Assembly: GCA_001313365.1 (NCBI GenBank) | Contig: BBFS01000015.1 | Span: 1-61,809 of the forward strand | Direction: 5' to 3' | Source: Paenarthrobacter nitroguajacolicus JCM 14115 | Lineage (GTDB): Bacteria; Actinomycetota; Actinomycetes; Actinomycetales; Micrococcaceae | DNA: 61,809 nucleotides | Part shown: positions 41,757 to 53,405 of the stretch, piece after piece | Position numbering within the stretch: the stretch's first letter is position 1 | Layout: each line of letters starts with the position of its first letter | Translations under genes and position numbers: made by a program | The notes under the pieces: model-generated | The model's input: only the letters and a program-made list of their open reading frames with translations | Told to the model about the DNA's origin: nothing | Databases searched by the model: none

Positions 41757-42243
41757 GTGACTACACCCCGCGTCCACATCGCCACGGACCACGCCGGCAT
41801 GGAACTTAGTGCCCACCTGGTCAGCCACCTCACGGCCAAAGGCTACGAAGTGGTGGATCACGGGCCCAAGGAGTATGACGCCCTGGATGACTACCCCCCC
41901 TCCTTCTGCATCAATGCCGGCCTTGCTGTGGTGGCAGACCAGAAAGCCGGTGTGCACGCTCTTGGCATCGTGCTGGGCGGCTCGGGCAATGGGGGAACAA
42001 ATTGCTGCCAACAAGGTCAACGGCGTCCGCGCGGCCCTGGCCTGGAACCTCTCCACCGCGAAGTTGGCCCGCGAACACAACGATGCCAACGTTGTGGCCG
42101 TTGGCGGACGCCAGCACACCGTTGAAGAGGCCACGGAACTCATCGAAGCCTTCCTGCAGGAACCCTTCAGCAACGACGAACGCCACGTTCGCCGGATCGG
42201 AAAAATTGCGGTGTACGAAACCACCGGCGAGATCGTCGAGTAG
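41757..42243 (+). CDS. rpiB: Ribose-5-phosphate isomerase B, one break
   Basis: Interconverts ribose and ribulose 5-phosphates; partner of gnd in the pentose phosphate pathway. RVHIATDHAGMELSAHLVSH, YEVVDHGPKEYDALDDYP, GIVLGGSGNGEQIAANKVNG with the phosphate loop, and NVVAVGGRQHTVEEA are standard. Actinobacterial RpiB lacks the active-site Cys, as here. GTG 41757. A +1 in the G run near 41994 splits it. The stop overlaps the next start (TAGTG). Confidence 0.94.
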
Positions 42244-43140
42244 TGCCTGAGGGGGGGCATTCGGTCCATAGGCTGGCCCGCCAGTTCCAGGATGTTTTTG
42301 GCGGCCGGTGTTTGGACGTCTCCAGCCCGCAAGGGAGGTTTGCCGCCGGCGCGGAGCTACTTACCGGGCACACCATGGTTGAAGCCACTGCCCATGGCAA
42401 GCAGCTCTTTCTCAGGTTTGACCACGAGCTCTTCCTGCACGTCCATCTGGGCCTCTATGGGGGGGCCTGGAGCTTTGGCGGAGATAGTTCCTTCACGGGC
42501 GCATCCAGCATCGGAGCTCCGCGTCGTATCGGCGAACGGGAGGCGGGTCCGTCTTCCGACGACGGCGATTACGCCGGCCCGCCTCCTCCCGTGGCGCGGT
42601 GCGTGTCCGGCTGGTGTCCGGGCACGGCTGGGCGGATCTCCGTGGTGCCACCACCTGTGCCGCCATCACTGCGGCCGAGGCAGCCGCCGTGTTGGCGCGG
42701 CTGGGCCCGGATCCACTGCACAATCGCTGGGGGTGACCGTGAGGAGTTCATCCGCCGCCTTCGCCGCCGCAAGACTGCGGTGGCCCTGCTTTTGATGGAT
42801 CAGTCCGTCCTGGCCGGCGTCGGCAACATCTACAGGGCCGAGGTTTTGTTCAGGCAAGCGGTCGATCCGTGGACACCGGGGAGCAGCATTGATGCGGAAA
42901 CCGCTGGCCGTCTCTGGGACGACACCGTGGACACCATGTCCGACGGCGTCCGGGACGGACGCATTGTTACGACGCCCCCCCGACGCTGTGGACCGGCGGT
43001 GGTGCTGTAGCGCCCGACGCCGATGCCACTTCGTCTATAAGCGGGACGGCATGCCCTGCCGGGCGTGCGGGACGCTCGTGGGGGGGATGACGGAAATCGG
43101 TGCGCGCAAGCTGTATTGGTGTCCCGGCTGCCAGGTGTAG
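42243..43140 (+). CDS. nei: Fpg/Nei-family DNA glycosylase (Nei2-like), frame broken
   Basis: Bifunctional glycosylase/lyase for oxidised bases. The family needs Pro-Glu right after Met; the record reads MPEGGHSVHRLARQF, the second Gly coming from a G7 run. HGKQLFLRFDHELFLHVHLG supplies the Lys, RRRKTAVALLLMDQSVLAG and VGNIYRAEVLF the helix-two-turn-helix, and CRACGTLVGMTEIG with WCPGCQ the zinc finger. GTG 42243. Breaks near 42590, 42730, 42975-42985 and 43010. Coupled to rpiB. Confidence 0.9.
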
Positions 43141-43161
43141 AAGTTCATCATTGAATAACAA

Positions 43162-43195
43162 AAAAGGGCCCCGATCCGTTGATCGGGGCCCTTTT
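43162..43195. terminator. Bidirectional terminator
   Basis: AAAAGGGCCCCGATC and GATCGGGGCCCTTTT form a perfect 15-bp stem with CGTT loop after the nei gene and before tRNA-Gly. Its four-base G and C runs are unaltered, showing that not every such run is expanded. Confidence 0.93.
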
Positions 43196-43201
43196 GCGTG
43201 G

Positions 43202-43272
43202 AGGGGACGACGGGAATCGAACCCGCGTAATCAGTTTGGAAGACTGAGGCTTTACCATTAAGCTACGTCCCC
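43202..43272 (-). tRNA. tRNA-Gly (anticodon TCC)
   Basis: On the minus strand GGGGACG pairs with CGTCCCC, GTAGCTTAATGGTAAAGC is the D-arm, CAGTCTTCCAAACTG the anticodon arm with TCC, and CGGGTTCGATTCCCG the T-arm. No CCA is encoded. Confidence 0.93.
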
Positions 43273-43400
43273 CAGGACGGATATCCTTGTTCAGGACATC
43301 TTCCTGGTGGCTGTTGAAGCCGGGTACTACTAAACCTAATTCCGGCGGCAGTGTCAAATGTGCATTCTGGCTCGCTTGCCCGTAGACTGTCCTGTGCGTT

Positions 43401-43478
43401 CGGGGGGGTGTAGCTCAGCTTGGCTAGAGCGCCTGCTTTGGGAGCAGGAAGTCGCAGGTTCAAATCCTGTCACCCCGA
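43401..43478 (+). tRNA. tRNA-Pro (anticodon TGG) with expanded acceptor strand
   Basis: TAGCTCAGCTTGGCTAGAGC, CCTGCTTTGGGAGCAGG with anticodon TGG, and CAGGTTCAAATCCTG are normal. The 3' acceptor strand CACCCCG requires 5' CGGGGTG, but the record has C followed by seven Gs, three too many. As written the acceptor stem could not form in register. Confidence 0.93.
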
Positions 43479-43550
43479 CTCTGTGTTTGTGTCCGCTTCA
43501 GGGGGGGCACGACAGAAACCCATACCCACAAAATCAGGAGTACTTAGACT

Positions 43551-44932
43551 GTGAAGAGCGCTGTCGAGAACCTCACCGCAACGCGGGTCAAGCTCAACGT
43601 TGAGGTTCCCTTTGAGGAACTGAAGCCGAGCATCGATGCCGCGTACAAGACCGTTGCTTCGCAGATCCAGGTTCCCGGATTCCGCAAGGGCAAAGTTCCC
43701 TCCAAGCTGATCGACCAGCGCGTTGGCCGTGGCTATGTTCTGGAGACTGCATCAATGATGGCCTCAACGGCTGGTACCAGGCTGCAGTTCAGGAAACGGG
43801 TGTTCGCCCCCTGAGCCGTCCCGAAGTTGAAATCACCGAGGTTCCGGACCCGTCCGCAACCGATGGCGAACTCAAGTTCCAGGTGGAGATCGACGTCCGC
43901 CCCCGAGATCGAGCTGCCGGACTACGCCGGCATCAAGGTTGAGGTTGCGGCTGCTGAGTCTTCCGAAGCCGACGTTGACAAGCGCTGGACGAACTGCGTG
44001 GCCGCTTCGGCACGCTGAAGTCCGTTGAGCGTCCGGCCAAGAACGACGACTTCCTGACCATCGACATCACCGCCACGATTGACGGCGAAGACATCGATTC
44101 CGCTTCCGGCCTTTCTTACCAGGTTGGTGCCGGCACCATGCTCGAAGGCCTCGACGAAGCTGTGACAGGCCTCTCCGCCGACGAAGAAGCAATCTTCGAG
44201 ACCACGCTGGTTGGCGGCGACCACGCCGGCGAGTCCGCGCAGGTGAAGGTTGTTGTCAAGGCTGTCAAGGAGCGCGAGCTCCCCGAGGCAAACGACGACT
44301 TCGCTCAGCTCGCCTCGGAGTTCGACACCCTTGCTGAGCTCCGTGAGGACCTCGCCAAGCAGGCTGCGGACTCCAAGGTAGTCGAGCAGGGCGTTGAAGC
44401 ACGCGACAAGGTCCTGGACAAGCTCGTTGAGCTCGTTGAAGTTCCCGTTCCGGATTCCGTCGTTGAGGAGCAGATCGAAGCTCACTTCAACCCGGAGAAC
44501 GCACACGGCGAAGGTGAACACGACACCGAGGAGCACCGCGCCGAGGTCAAGGCCAACACCGAGCGTGCATTCCAGAACGAGATCATCCTGGACGCCATTG
44601 CGGACAAGGAAGAAGTAGACGTCAGCCAGAACGAGCTGATCGACTACATCGTTACCACCGCAAGCCAGTACGGCATGGATCCCAACCAGTTCGCCCAGAT
44701 CATTGATCAGAGCGGCCAGGTTCCCATGATGGTTTCCGAGGTTCGCCGCCGCAAGGCCCTTGCCGTTGTGCTGGGTCAGGCTGAGGTAGTCGACTCCGAG
44801 GGCAACAAGGTCGACCTCACTGACTTCGTCCGCCCCGCCGGCGAAGCAGCAGCCGAAGAGGCTTCAGCGGTTGAGGCAAGCGAAGAAGGCGACGTTGTCG
44901 CAAGCGACGACCCCGCAGCAGTGAAGTTCTAG
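43551..44932 (+). CDS. tig: Trigger factor, frame broken early
   Basis: Ribosome-bound chaperone and prolyl isomerase. The N-terminal ribosome-docking motif [15 protein letters not shown] is clear; the FKBP-like domain holds [18 protein letters not shown] and [19 protein letters not shown]; the C-terminal arms run through [19 protein letters not shown] to an acidic tail. GTG 43551. Breaks near 43750-43785, 43905 and 43985 lie in the first third; the rest is clean and has no G7 run. About 460 residues. Placed before clpP1P2-clpX as in most actinobacteria. Confidence 0.95.
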
Positions 44933-44943
44933 TCAACGACTTC

Positions 44944-44977
44944 AACCGGCCCCGGATCTCTTGATCCGGGGCCGGTT
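44944..44977. terminator. Terminator after tig
   Basis: AACCGGCCCCGGATC and GATCCGGGGCCGGTT form a perfect 15-bp stem with TCTT loop, followed by TGC-TTTAAGG. Confidence 0.9.
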
Positions 44978-45012
44978 TGCTTTAAGGCTGAACATTGGTG
45001 CTGAACGCAGAC

Positions 45013-45048
45013 GTGCGCCGTCAGCGAACAGTGCGATTTCGGCGAACA
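45013..45048. promoter_or_regulatory. Two adjacent ClgR-like boxes upstream of clpP1
   Basis: Two 18-bp direct repeats abut exactly: GTGCGCCGTCAGCGAACA (45013-45030) and GTGCGATTTCGGCGAACA (45031-45048). On the minus strand the first contains GTTCGC-N5-GCG, the ClgR consensus reported for Streptomyces; the second differs by one base (TCG). ClgR activates clpP1P2 in actinobacteria, so both position and sequence fit. They lie 78 bases before the clpP1 start. Confidence 0.7.
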
Positions 45049-45125
45049 AATCACCCGCGAAAACGGTTAGTGTCCAAGTAGTGAAGTTCAGTGAGGTCAC
45101 TGGCACCAGCGAGAGGTAAGTACTT

Positions 45126-45765
45126 ATGTCACAGCAATCAGAGGCTCCCCCCCGGATGGCAACTGTCGATCCCGCAGCCCAGGACAACTACATCTACAAC
45201 CGCCTGCTGAAAGAGCGCATCATCTGGCTCGGCTCTGAAGTCCGTGACGAGAACGCCAACGCCATTTGCTCGCAGCTCCTCCTCCTCTCGGCCGAAGACC
45301 CGGAGAAGGACATCTACCTGTACATCAACTCACCGGGTGGATCCGTGACGGCCGGCATGGCCATCTACGACACCATGCAGTTCATCCCGAACGACGTCGT
45401 CACCGTGGCAACCGGCCTGGCAGCGTCAATGGGTCAGTTCCTTCTTTCCTCCGGCACCAAGGGCAAGCGTTACGCAACGCCCAACGCACGCATCCTGATG
45501 CACCAGCTCGGGCGGCATCGGCGGCACGGCGTCGGACATCAAGATTCAGGCAGAACTGATCCTGCACATGAAGAAGGTCATGGCCGAACTCACGGCAGAG
45601 CAGACCGGGCAGTCCGTGGAGACCATCCTCAAGGACAACGACCGCGACAAGTGGTTTACGGCTCCTGAGGCCCTGGAGTACGGCTTCTTCGACAAGATCT
45701 CGGCGCACGCCGGTTCTGTTGCCGGTGGCGGCGGAACGGCCAACCAGTCGAACTCCGAAAACTAA
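45126..45765 (+). CDS. clpP1: ATP-dependent Clp protease proteolytic subunit 1, one break
   Basis: Serine protease ring subunit that works with ClpP2 and ClpX/Clp[21 protein letters not shown], the catalytic Ser in [20 protein letters not shown], His in ARILMHQPLGGIGG (after repair near 45510) and Asp in [20 protein letters not shown] are visible. About 213 residues. ATG 45126. Upstream ClgR-like boxes and downstream clpP2 40 bases away. Confidence 0.95.
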
Positions 45766-45804
45766 CCGGCACAAAGAACCACTGAAACCCCAGGAGTAAA
45801 GAAC

Positions 45805-46463
45805 ATGAACTACAACTTCGGATGGTCTGCCGGTAATCTCCCGTCCAGCCGTTACGTCCTGCCCCAGTTCGAGGAGCGCACGCCTTACGGCTTCAAGCGC
45901 CAGGACCCGTACACCAAGCTGTTCGAGGACCGCATCATCTTCCTTGGTGTCCAGGTCGACGACGCGTCCGCTGACGACATCATGGCCCAGTTGCTGGTCC
46001 TTGAGTCGACTGATCCGGACCGTGACATCACCCTGTACATCAATTCGCCGGGTGGCTCGTTCACTGCCATGACGGCCATCTACGACACCATGCAGTACAT
46101 TCGTCCGGAGATCCAGACGGTGTGCCTTGGACAGGCAGCCAGCGCCGCTGCGGTCCTGCTGGCCGCTGGTACACCCGGGAAGCGCCTGGCCCTGCCGAAC
46201 GCCCGCGTCCTGATTCACCAGCCGGCTCTTTCCGGCGGTCAAGGCGGACAGGCCTCGGACCTCGAGATTCAGGCGGCCGAAGTCATGCGTATGCGCACCT
46301 GGCTCGAGGACACGCTGGCGCACCACTCAGGCCGTACGTCCGAACAGGTAAACAACGACATCGAGCGTGACAAGATCCTCACTGCGGCGGACGCCTGAGC
46401 TACGGTCTCATCGACCAGGTTCTGGACTCCCGTAAGATCAAGCCCCAGGCAATCGCCCGGTAG
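45805..46463 (+). CDS. clpP2: ATP-dependent Clp protease proteolytic subunit 2, one break
   Basis: Second ClpP of the heteromeric tetradecamer. [20 protein letters not shown], the catalytic Ser in [40 protein letters not shown] with His, and [18 protein letters not shown] lost near 46397 hides the end, [22 protein letters not shown] 45805 follows AGGAG. About 219 residues. Confidence 0.95.
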
Positions 46464-46645
46464 AGCACGGATTTCGACGCCGGTGCGGTTCCCGAAATAT
46501 GGACCGCACCGGCGTTCTGTTTCCACCCAAGCAGCCCATTGTGACCTAGAGTGGATGTTGTCACGGTGGTGCCAACCGCGGCGTGGCCGCACACCTGGGT
46601 ACGGCGCGGAGCCGCATCACCCGTATGCAACGAAGGGATTCCCAC

Positions 46646-47933
<1,288 letters not shown>

Positions 47934-48012
47934 CCTCCTGTTGGCCTAAACAAGACATGGTTCCGCTGGGACCTTGGTCATGCCACTTTCACACCTTTTA
48001 GAGGAGTTCCCT

Positions 48013-48690
48013 GTGCCCGAGCAGACTTCGACCGAACAGTTTATGTCCGAAGAGAACGTCAACAAGGCCGATTTCTGGTTCGACCTGTATGCCCCCTTCG
48101 CGTGGATCACGTCGCGCTGGATCGGCGAGGTGGAGCAGGTGCGGGGGCATCGAGACCGAATGGCACGTCATGAGCCTCTCGGTGCTCAACGAGGGCCGTG
48201 ACCTTCCCGATAACTACCGGGCCATGATGGACGATAGCTGGGGGGCCTGTTCGAGTGATCATCGCAGCCAGGAGCTCCACGGCAGCAGGTACGTCAAGCC
48301 TTTGTACGACGCCATGGGGGAGCAGATCCACCACGAGGGTAACAAGGACCGGGCTTCGGTGATCCAGAAGGCCCTCGCCGACACCGGACTGCCCGCTGAC
48401 CTGGCACGCTTTGCCGGATCAGATGAATACGATGCCCAGCTGCGCGCCAGCCACGAAGCCGGTATCTCGCTTGTGGGGCAAGACGTCGGAACTCCCGTGG
48501 TAGCCGTCAATGGCACGGCGTTCTTCGGTCCTGTCCTTACACGGATTCCCCCCCGGGGCGAAGAAGCAGGAAAGCTCTGGGACGCCACGGTGACTTTGGC
48601 TGGCTACCCCCCCACTTCTTCGAGCTTAAGCGCAGCCGAACTGAAAGCCTGAGTTCAACTAGCGGCGCAGCCCTACTTCAGAAACCGTGA
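48013..48690 (+). CDS. DsbA-family mycothiol nitroreductase-like protein (Rv2466c-like), frame broken
   Basis: Thioredoxin-fold oxidoreductase of the FrnE/Rv2466c group. [20 protein letters not shown] is the N-terminal motif, where the family has a Cys before Pro-Phe/Trp; [40 protein letters not shown] with cis-Pro, and after repair [14 protein letters not shown] follow. The Cys could be restored by one lost and one gained C (see findings). GTG 48013 after GAGGAG. Breaks near 48145, 48240, 48255, 48550 (C7) and 48607 (C7). The 3' end overlaps the Fpg-like gene. Confidence 0.8.
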
Positions 48691-49555
48691 GGTCCTGCGG
48701 TCGGCGAGGATCTTCCCGTTGGTCTGGCATGTAGGGCAATACTGAAGTGAGGTGTCCGCGAAGGACACCTCACGGACGGTATCTCCACACACAGGGCAAG
48801 GCTGGCCCGTCCTGGCATGCACCCGGAAATTGCTGCGCTTAGTGTCCTTGAGTTCGCTGGAAGGCTTGCCCGCAGCTGCGTTGACGGCGCCCACCAGAAC
48901 TTCCTGCATGGCCTCATAGAGCCGGGCCACCGTTGCCTGGTCCAAGGACTTAGCGGTGGCAAAAGGTGAAATTTTCGCGGCGTGGAGAATCTCGTCGCTG
49001 TAGGCATTGCCGATTCCAGCGATCACGCTCTGGCTGCGGAGCAGACCTTTGATTTGTTGGGAACTTGAGCCGACGATTGCGGCCAACGCTTCGAGATCAA
49101 AATCGGGACTGAGTGGTTCTGGTCCAAGGGTGGCTATTCCCGGGACGTCCTGTGGATCTTTCACCACGTAGATGGCGAGGCTCTTTTTCGTTCCGGCTTC
49201 GGTCAGGTCTACCCCCAATGTGGGCATCGTCGGCGGGGGGGCGGTGGAGTAAGAGTCGTGCTGAGATGTTGCTTTTGCCCAGGCGCAGCCCGGCCGAGGA
49301 CGGGTGCTCGGTGTACCTGACCCAGCCGGCTTTCGCTAAGTGGAACACGAAGAACAGTCCGTCAGCGTCAATGCACACGAACTTCCCGATGCGCTTTGCG
49401 CCACGAATGGCCCGTCCCTCAAGAGCCGTGTAGGGAGGATCTGCCGTCTTGAGTGCAGAGATGGAGTTGATGCGGACCTCGGTCAGCACGGCTCCATGGA
49501 GTTGGGTGTCCAAGTACATGCACAGGCCGTGCACTTCGGGGGGGAGTTCCGGCAT
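48673..49555 (-). CDS. Fpg/Nei-family DNA glycosylase, one break
   Basis: Second Fpg-family member in the window. The N-terminus reads MPELPPEVHGLCMYLD; PELPE is invariant, so one Pro is surplus and traces to a run of seven (49538-49544). KFVCIDADGLFFVFHLAKAG, LLRSQSVIAGIGNAYSDEIL, and the zinc finger CPVCGDTVREVSFADTSLQY with CPTC are typical. A G7 run near 49230 shifts the frame. ATG 49555. About 290 residues. Might act on different lesions from the nei-like gene 6 kb upstream. Confidence 0.9.
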
Positions 49556-49894
49556 GGTCAATACTCTGCCACAGGTAGCCATCTTCCGGCAGGAAAACTA
49601 CAGGTTTGTAGTTCTTTCGAACCCCTTGTGCATCGTCCTCAGCGGGACAACAATGGTTCTTACCCACTTCGAAAGAAGAGGGACACGGAAACCAAAGATT
49701 CAGTGATTGCAACCAACGCAGCCTTTGGCAAAGTTGGAAGCAACCTACCAGTGATGAGGTAGGAAGACCTGAAATTCCAAGGATTCCGCCAGACTGTCAA
49801 GACATCGCCAGACAGCCGAAAAGTCGAAGCCCCACCAACGGCAAAACGCTGATGGGGCTTCCCCTTTGCCCTAAAACGGGCGGCTCACTATTTA
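49556..49894. other. Intergenic region with a terminator at 49826-49861
   Basis: No gene recognised in about 340 bases between valS (which ends here) and the Fpg-like gene on the same strand. GAAGCCCCA (49826-49834) and TGGGGCTTC (49853-49861) form a 9-bp hairpin that would terminate valS. A short CTACC/GGTAG hairpin lies near 49746-49762. The rest is unremarkable and has no G7 run. Confidence 0.6.
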
Positions 49895-52526
49895 CTAGGA
49901 CGCAGGCTGTTCCTCGGCGGGCGCCAGGACAACATCGCTGACCGTCAGTTCGCCTTCACCGGACTGGAGAGTGATCTCCTGAGCGTTTGCGGCTGCCTTC
50001 AGGTCGCCAAGGCCGGCCTTCAGCTGGGCGACGAGTACTTCCGAAGCCGTAATGGATGCCGACAACACCTCGGTGCGCTGCTTCACCTTCGCCTCAGACT
50101 TGGCCTTGCGGATACCGCTGAGTGCTATGCCCACGGTGCCAAGCATCGTGGTGTCGCCATCGGTGATTTCCAAGGCTGCAGGCCACTGGGCACGGTGAAC
50201 TGATCCTGTACGCCACCAGCCCCAGACCTCTTCGGTTGCGAAGGGCAGGAACGGTGCGAACAGGCGCAGGAGCGAGTCCAGTGTTGTTGCCAGGGCTGCC
50301 AGGACGGATGCCTGCTCTGTTTCGCCGGCGGCACCGTAGGCACGGTCCTTGATGAGCTCCACGTAGTCGTCCGTGAATTGCCAGAAGAACGACTCAGTGA
50401 TCTGGAGCGCGCGGGCGTAGTCGTAGCTCTCGAACGCCTTGGTGGACTGGGCAACGACGTCGGACAGCTGCGCCAACAGCGCACGGTCCAAGGGGTTGGA
50501 AAGCACCGACAGGTCAGATGTCACCACTGAGTTCTCGGTGGCGCCGAGGTTCAGCACGAACTTCGAAGCGTTCAGCAATTTGATGGCCAGGCGGCGGCCG
50601 ATCTTCATCTGGGCGATCTCGTAGGCCGTGTCAGCACCGAGCTTGGCCGAGGCTGCCCAATAGCGGACGGCGTCCGAACCGTACTCGTTCAGCACGTCCG
50701 TAGGCACAACAACGTTGCCCTTGGACTTGGACATCTTCTTGCGGTCCGGGTCCAGGATCCAGCCGGAAATGGCCGCGTGCTTCCACGGGGCGTTCTTCTG
50801 CAGGGCATCTGCGCGAACGGCAGAGGAGAACAGCCAAGTTCGGATGATGTCGTGTCCCTGTGGACGGAGGTCGAAGGGGTAGACCTTGGAGAACAATTCC
50901 TCGTCACGGCTCCACCCACCCACGATTTGCGGGGTCAGCGATGACGTTGCCCAGGTGTCCAGCACATCGGCGTCACCTGTGAAGCCGTTGGCCTGGTCGC
51001 GCTGGGATTCCTCGAAGCCGGGAGCAGCGTCTGCGGCCGGGTCCACGGGGAGCATCTCGTCCGAAGGCAGGATGGGGTTGTCGTAGTCCGGGTTGCCTGG
51101 GCATCCAGCGGGTACCAGACAGGGATGGGCACGCCGAAGAAGCGCTGGCGGGATACGAGCCAGTCACCGTTCAGGCCCGCGATCCAGTTCTCATAACGGG
51201 AACGCATGAACGCTGGGTGGAAGGTGATTTCCTGCCCACGGCCGATCAGGCGTTCGCGGCGTTCCTCATCGCGCCCACCGTTGCGGATGTACCACTGACG
51301 GGAGGTAACAACCTCGAGGGGGGGCTTGTCGCCCTTCTCGAAGAAGTTCACCGGGTGGGTGATCTTCTTTGGTTCGCCGTCCAGCAGCTCCGCTGCCTTG
51401 AGCAGTTCAACCACGGCTTCCTTGGCGGAGAACGCGGTCTTGCCGGCGATCGCAGCGTAGGCTTCCTTGCCGGCGTCGGTGGTGATCCATTCAGGGGTCT
51501 CGGCAATGATGCGGCCGTCGCGGCCCATGATGGCGCGGGTGGGCAACTGCAGTTCGCGCCACCAGGTGACGTCAGTCAGGTCACCAAAGGTACACACCAT
51601 GGCGATGCCGGAACCCTTGTCAGCTTTGGCGAGCGGGTGTGCCTTAACCTCGAGCTCCACGTCGAACAGGGGCGACTTTACAGTCTTGCCGAAGAGCGGC
51701 TGGTACCGTTCGTCGTCGGGGTTCGCCACCAGGGCCGCGCAAGCAGCAAGAAGTTCCGGGCGCGTGGTTTCGATGAAGATCTTTTCGCCGTCTTCCGTGA
51801 AGAAGGGGGTAGCGGTAGTAGGCGCCGGCAACTTCGCGGTCCTCAAGCTCGGCTTGGGCAACAGCGGTGCGGAACGTGACATCCAGAGTGTGGGTGCTTC
51901 GGCCATGTACGCGTCACCGGCCGAGAGGTTCGCGAGGAAGGCACGCTGGGACACCGCACGCGAAGTGTCGTCAATGGTGCGGTAGGTGAGGTCCCAGTCC
52001 ACCGACAAACCAAGGGTCTGGAACAGGTTCTCGAAGACCTTCTCGTCCTCAACGGCGAGTTCTTCACACAGTTCGATGAAGTTCTGGCGCGAAACGACGT
52101 CGAAATCGCGCTGGTTCTTGGCAGCTGCGCCGGGGGCGTGTAGTCGGCCTTGTAGGGGGATGGCGGGATCGCAACGCACACCGTAGTAGTTCTGGACGCG
52201 GCGCTCAGTGGGCAGGCCGTTGTCGTCCCATCCCATGGGGGGGTAGAACACATTCTTGCCGGTCATGCGCATGTAGCGGGCCTGGACGTCAGTCTGGGTG
52301 AAGGAGAACATGTGGCCCACGTGGAGCGAGCCGGATGCCGTGGGCGGGGGGGAGTGTCGATCGAGTAGACCTGCTCCCGGGTGGTGTCCGGGTTGAACTT
52401 GTAGGTTCCTTCCTTCAGCCAGCGCTGCGTCAAGGCAGCCTCGAGGCCTTCAAGGGCCGGCTTGTCGGGAACGTTGATGGGGGGGGCGGTGGCGGGCGTG
52501 TCTGTACCCTGCGTTGATTCAGCCAT
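49895..52526 (-). CDS. valS: Valyl-tRNA synthetase, archaeal type, frame broken
   Basis: Class I synthetase charging tRNA-Val. HIGH-type motif GSLHVGHMFSFTQTD, then FYPMGWDDNGLPTERRVQNY, which is the archaeal-type signature rather than the HAGIATQ of standard bacterial ValS. The editing domain has GSGIAMVCTFGDLTDVTWW, and KMSKSKGNVVVPTD holds the second signature. The C-terminus is a short helical tail, EEQPAS at the end. ATG 52526. Breaks near 52350, 52138-52155, 51870, 51815 and 51090. Surplus Pro from runs near 52240 and 51320. About 865 residues. Confidence 0.94.
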
Positions 52527-52598
52527 GGGTCAATTGTTTCATGGCCTGGCGTTACCGCCCGCCCTCCGTGCAGCCTGCACCCCCGATAAGGTGGTGCC

Positions 52599-53400
52599 AT
52601 GACTTTGGCTGCGCACAACACGCCTTCCGGACAGAATGTAGACAACAACAAGACGGCAGTCGTAACCGGTGCGAGTACCGGCATCGGCGAGGCCACGGTG
52701 AAGGCGCTGGCTACCGCCGGATGGAAGGTCTTCGCGGTGGCCCGCCGGGCGGACAGGCTGGACGCTTGGGAGCCGAAACCGGCGCCGTGCCGTTCCCGGC
52801 TGACATCACGGACGACGACGACGTCTCGGCCTTGCTCGCGGCCGTCACCAAAGCCGGGGGGGTGCCGACACGCTCATCAACATCGCAGGTGGGGGGGCAC
52901 GCGGCGCGGACACCATCGCGAACGCTGACACTGAAGACTGGGATTGGATGTACCAGGTGAACGTCCTGGGCACCATGAAAATCACCCGGGCCTTCCTGCC
53001 CATGCTGCGGGACAACGGCGAGGGAACCGTCCTCAACCTCACGTCCACGGCAGGGCTGTCCGCCTATGAAGGCGGCGCGGGCTACAACGCAGCCAAATTT
53101 GCCCAGCATGCCATGACCAATGCCCTGCGCCTGGAAGAGGTGGGCAACAACATCCGGGTCATCGAGGTTGCCCCCCCGGGCTTGGTGCAGACGGAGGAGT
53201 TCGCCCTGAACCGCCTCGGTGACAAAGACGCAGCCGCCAAGGTCTATGCCGGTGTGGAGAAGCCCCCCCTGACCGCCGATGACGTGGCAGGCGTCGTGGC
53301 GTACTCAGTCTCTTTGCCGCACCACATCAACCTCGACCAGATCGTCATCCGCCCGGTGGCCCAGGCGGCGAACCACAAGCTTGTCCGCAAAGAAGGCTGA
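52599..53400 (+). CDS. SDR oxidoreductase (YdfG-like), frame broken
   Basis: NADP-dependent short-chain dehydrogenase, similar to 3-hydroxy acid dehydrogenases acting on serine-like substrates. [20 protein letters not shown] binds cofactor, VNVLGTMKITRAFLPML follows, LNLTSTAGLSAYEGGAGYNAAKFAQ contains Ser and YxxxK, and LDQIVIRPVAQA is the YdfG-type tail. ATG 52599. Breaks near 52765, 52855-52880 and 52890 (G7 runs). C7 runs add Pro near 53175 and 53265. Divergent from valS. Confidence 0.87.
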
Positions 53401-53405
53401 GACGC

